Shown piece after piece: positions 62,384-64,000 of a DNA stretch of 64,000 nucleotides (the first letter of the stretch is position 1; each line of letters begins with the position of its first letter). Origin of the DNA: an uncultured Balneola sp. (GTDB lineage Bacteria > Bacteroidota > Rhodothermia > Balneolales > Balneolaceae); assembly GCA_902529365.1 (NCBI GenBank), contig CABZWK010000004.1:98642-162641 (forward strand). The letters are read 5' to 3'. Position numbers and translations under genes: made by a program. The notes under the pieces were generated by a model that was not told where the DNA came from, did no database searches, and worked only from the letters and a program-made list of their open reading frames with translations.

Positions 62384-63460
62384 ATGTATAGATTAATGCG
62401 AGTAAACGCAGCAAATAGAAACGGCCTTGGTCGTTTCTATTTTGTTTTTGGGCTATATACTTATCTACTGCTCACAATCACATGTAGCCCATCTACGTCG
62501 TATGAGACCTTACAAGGACAAGCCCAGGGATCTACCTATACTTTGCGGTTTGACCTTTCCAAAAATACTGAATCGCAGCTGTTACAAAAGGAGATAGACC
62601 AGCTATTATCTAATATTGATCAATCAATGAGTACCTATATACCAGGTTCAATTATCTCTCAGTTAAACCAATCTGAAGGTGCTTGGGTTAAGGTTGATGA
62701 TTTGTTTATGAGGGTCTTGACTACATCGATGGAGGTAGCCAACGCCACTGAAGGCGCATTCGACCCCACAATAGGCTCGGTCGTTCAATTATGGGGTTTC
62801 GGATTCGATGAAATTCGTGGAGATATTAATGAAATAAGTATCCAAGAAGCCCTCTCGCGATCTGGCTTTGAACGAATTAATGTGGACTCTTTGGAAAATA
62901 GCGTACGTATCCCCAACGGATTTTCCATTGACTTTAACGCTATTGCGCAGGGATTTTCGGTGGATACATTGGCCTTATTGTTAGAGTCAAAGGGTATTCA
63001 AAATTATATGGTAGAATTAGGTGGAGAAGTTCGTGCCCGAGGATATAATGCTAAAGGTGATTATTGGAATATTGGTATTGATCGCCCCATAAACGAATCA
63101 GCAACAGGCATAGAATTACAGGCAATTATTTCATTGAAAAATCAATCTCTAGCTACCTCAGGGAATTATCGAAAATTTTGGGTAGATGAACAAACAGGTA
63201 TCAAATATGCTCATACTATTAATCCAAAAACAGGGCGACCGGCGATGAATCAATTATTAAGTGCTAGTATTGTGCATGCCGAGGCGACCATGGCAGACGC
63301 ATACGCCACTGCTTGTATGGTTTGGGGGCATTTAAAATGCGTTGAGTTTTTGGAAACGAATGCGGATTATTCAGGAGTACTCGTCTATGCCGATGTAGAA
63401 GGAAATTGGTTAACTTACTACACCCCGGAGCTCAACATATCGTTGGTTGAGACTGACTAA
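62384..63460 (+). CDS. apbE: FAD:protein FMN transferase
   Basis: Lipoprotein-like N-terminus; GAFDPTIGSVVQLWGFG, SIDFNAIAQGFSVD, NYMVELGGEVRARG, TMADAYATACMV. Confidence 0.94.
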   Translation: MYRLMRVNAANRNGLGRFYFVFGLYTYLLLTITCSPSTSYETLQGQAQGSTYTLRFDLSKNTESQLLQKEIDQLLSNIDQSMSTYIPGSIISQLNQSEGAWVKVDDLFMRVLTTSMEVANATEGAFDPTIGSVVQLWGFGFDEIRGDINEISIQEALSRSGFERINVDSLENSVRIPNGFSIDFNAIAQGFSVDTLALLLESKGIQNYMVELGGEVRARGYNAKGDYWNIGIDRPINESATGIELQAIISLKNQSLATSGNYRKFWVDEQTGIKYAHTINPKTGRPAMNQLLSASIVHAEATMADAYATACMVWGHLKCVEFLETNADYSGVLVYADVEGNWLTYYTPELNISLVETD

Positions 63461-63512
63461 GGGTGTTTGGAGTCTTCAACAGAGTATTTTCCTCCTAAAC
63501 TAATAGCCATAT

Positions 63513-63767
63513 CTAGACAAAAGGGCTAAATTCGGGTTCTTTTTTCTTCTGGCTTTGTGTGTTTTTGTCTTCACTTTTACACTTCTGGTCAGGTAGCGCA
63601 CCGCACAAACTACAAGCCTCTCCCTCCTCATTAAGGAATGGACTATTACTTGCGCAGGTACCAGCAAATTCACCATCTTTTTTGGCCCATATTTTAATAG
63701 CTATACCGGCAAAACCAATACCCAAGAAGGTGATAGCTAATAGTAGAGTGGCCAAAAATACTTCCAT
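63513..63767 (-). CDS. NqrM-like (DUF539) Cys-rich single-TM protein
   Basis: N-terminal TM then GTCASNSPFLNEEGEACSLCGALPDQKC; adjacent to nqr-apbE. Confidence 0.65.
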   Translation of the reverse strand: MEVFLATLLLAITFLGIGFAGIAIKIWAKKDGEFAGTCASNSPFLNEEGEACSLCGALPDQKCKSEDKNTQSQKKKEPEFSPFV

Positions 63768-63904
63768 AGATGGATTAATTTTAATGATAAACTAAATTGA
63801 AATAGTATATAATAATCGCATTATTTATGATAAATGACAATAAAAGCTTGTTATAAATAGTCTGTTCAAGGAGTATATTAGGTGCTTCTCAGTGAACATT
63901 TCCC

Positions 63905-63912
63905 TATATTTG
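63905..63912 (+). promoter_or_regulatory. TAnnTTTG-type -7 element upstream of tRNA-Arg
   Basis: TATATTTG 20 bp before tRNA start. Confidence 0.4.
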
Positions 63913-63931
63913 TCGTCCATTAAATATGTAT

Positions 63932-64000
63932 GCGCCCGTAGCTCAACTGGATAGAGTACCAGGTTTCGGCCCTGGGGGTTGGGGGTTCGAACCCTCCCGG
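63932..64000 (+). tRNA. tRNA-Arg (TCG), truncated by window end
   Basis: GCGCCCG acceptor, GCTCAACTGGATAGAGT D-arm, CCAGG-TTTCGGC-CCTGG anticodon arm, GGTTCGAACC T-loop. Confidence 0.93.

Overview
The window is a gene-dense chromosomal segment, probably from the Bacteroidota/Balneolota/Rhodothermota group. That placement is inferred from rpmB-rpmG-DUF4295 order, TAnnTTTG-type promoters and a complete nqrABCDEF-apbE cluster. Most of it is core housekeeping: metK 3' end, purM, dtd, adk-rplS-trmD-rimM-rpsP-ffh, fabI, ruvC-ruvA, a PhoB/PhoR-like pair, manC, mnmG-rsmG, gyrA, gyrB, rpmB-rpmG, tyrS, xth, uvrB, tyrA, xseB-dxs-queA, nqrA-F-apbE, tRNA-Asp and a tRNA-Arg cut by the window end. No CRISPR array, phage or defence island is visible. 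The most interesting signals are non-coding: (1) an AT-rich purM-dtd intergenic region with a cluster of DnaA-box-like 9-mers next to a GC-rich patch and TAG repeats, resembling a bacterial origin; (2) three ParB parS-type sites inside mnmG and rsmG, with no parAB in the window; (3) a near-perfect 22-bp palindrome built from two convergent DnaA-box-like 9-mers between ffh and fabI. Secondary signals are a tandem amidohydrolase pair in which one copy has lost metal ligands, a protease/propeller/barrel-like surface protein with a 30-bp tandem duplication, an S16 protein with a very long acidic tail, a C7 tract at the 5' end of a TSGGS-repeat protein, an orphan coiled-coil ORF beside tRNA-Asp, and several eroded gene remnants (patatin, AraC, possible IS5). 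All calls come from reading the sequence and the supplied ORFs; no database search was run.
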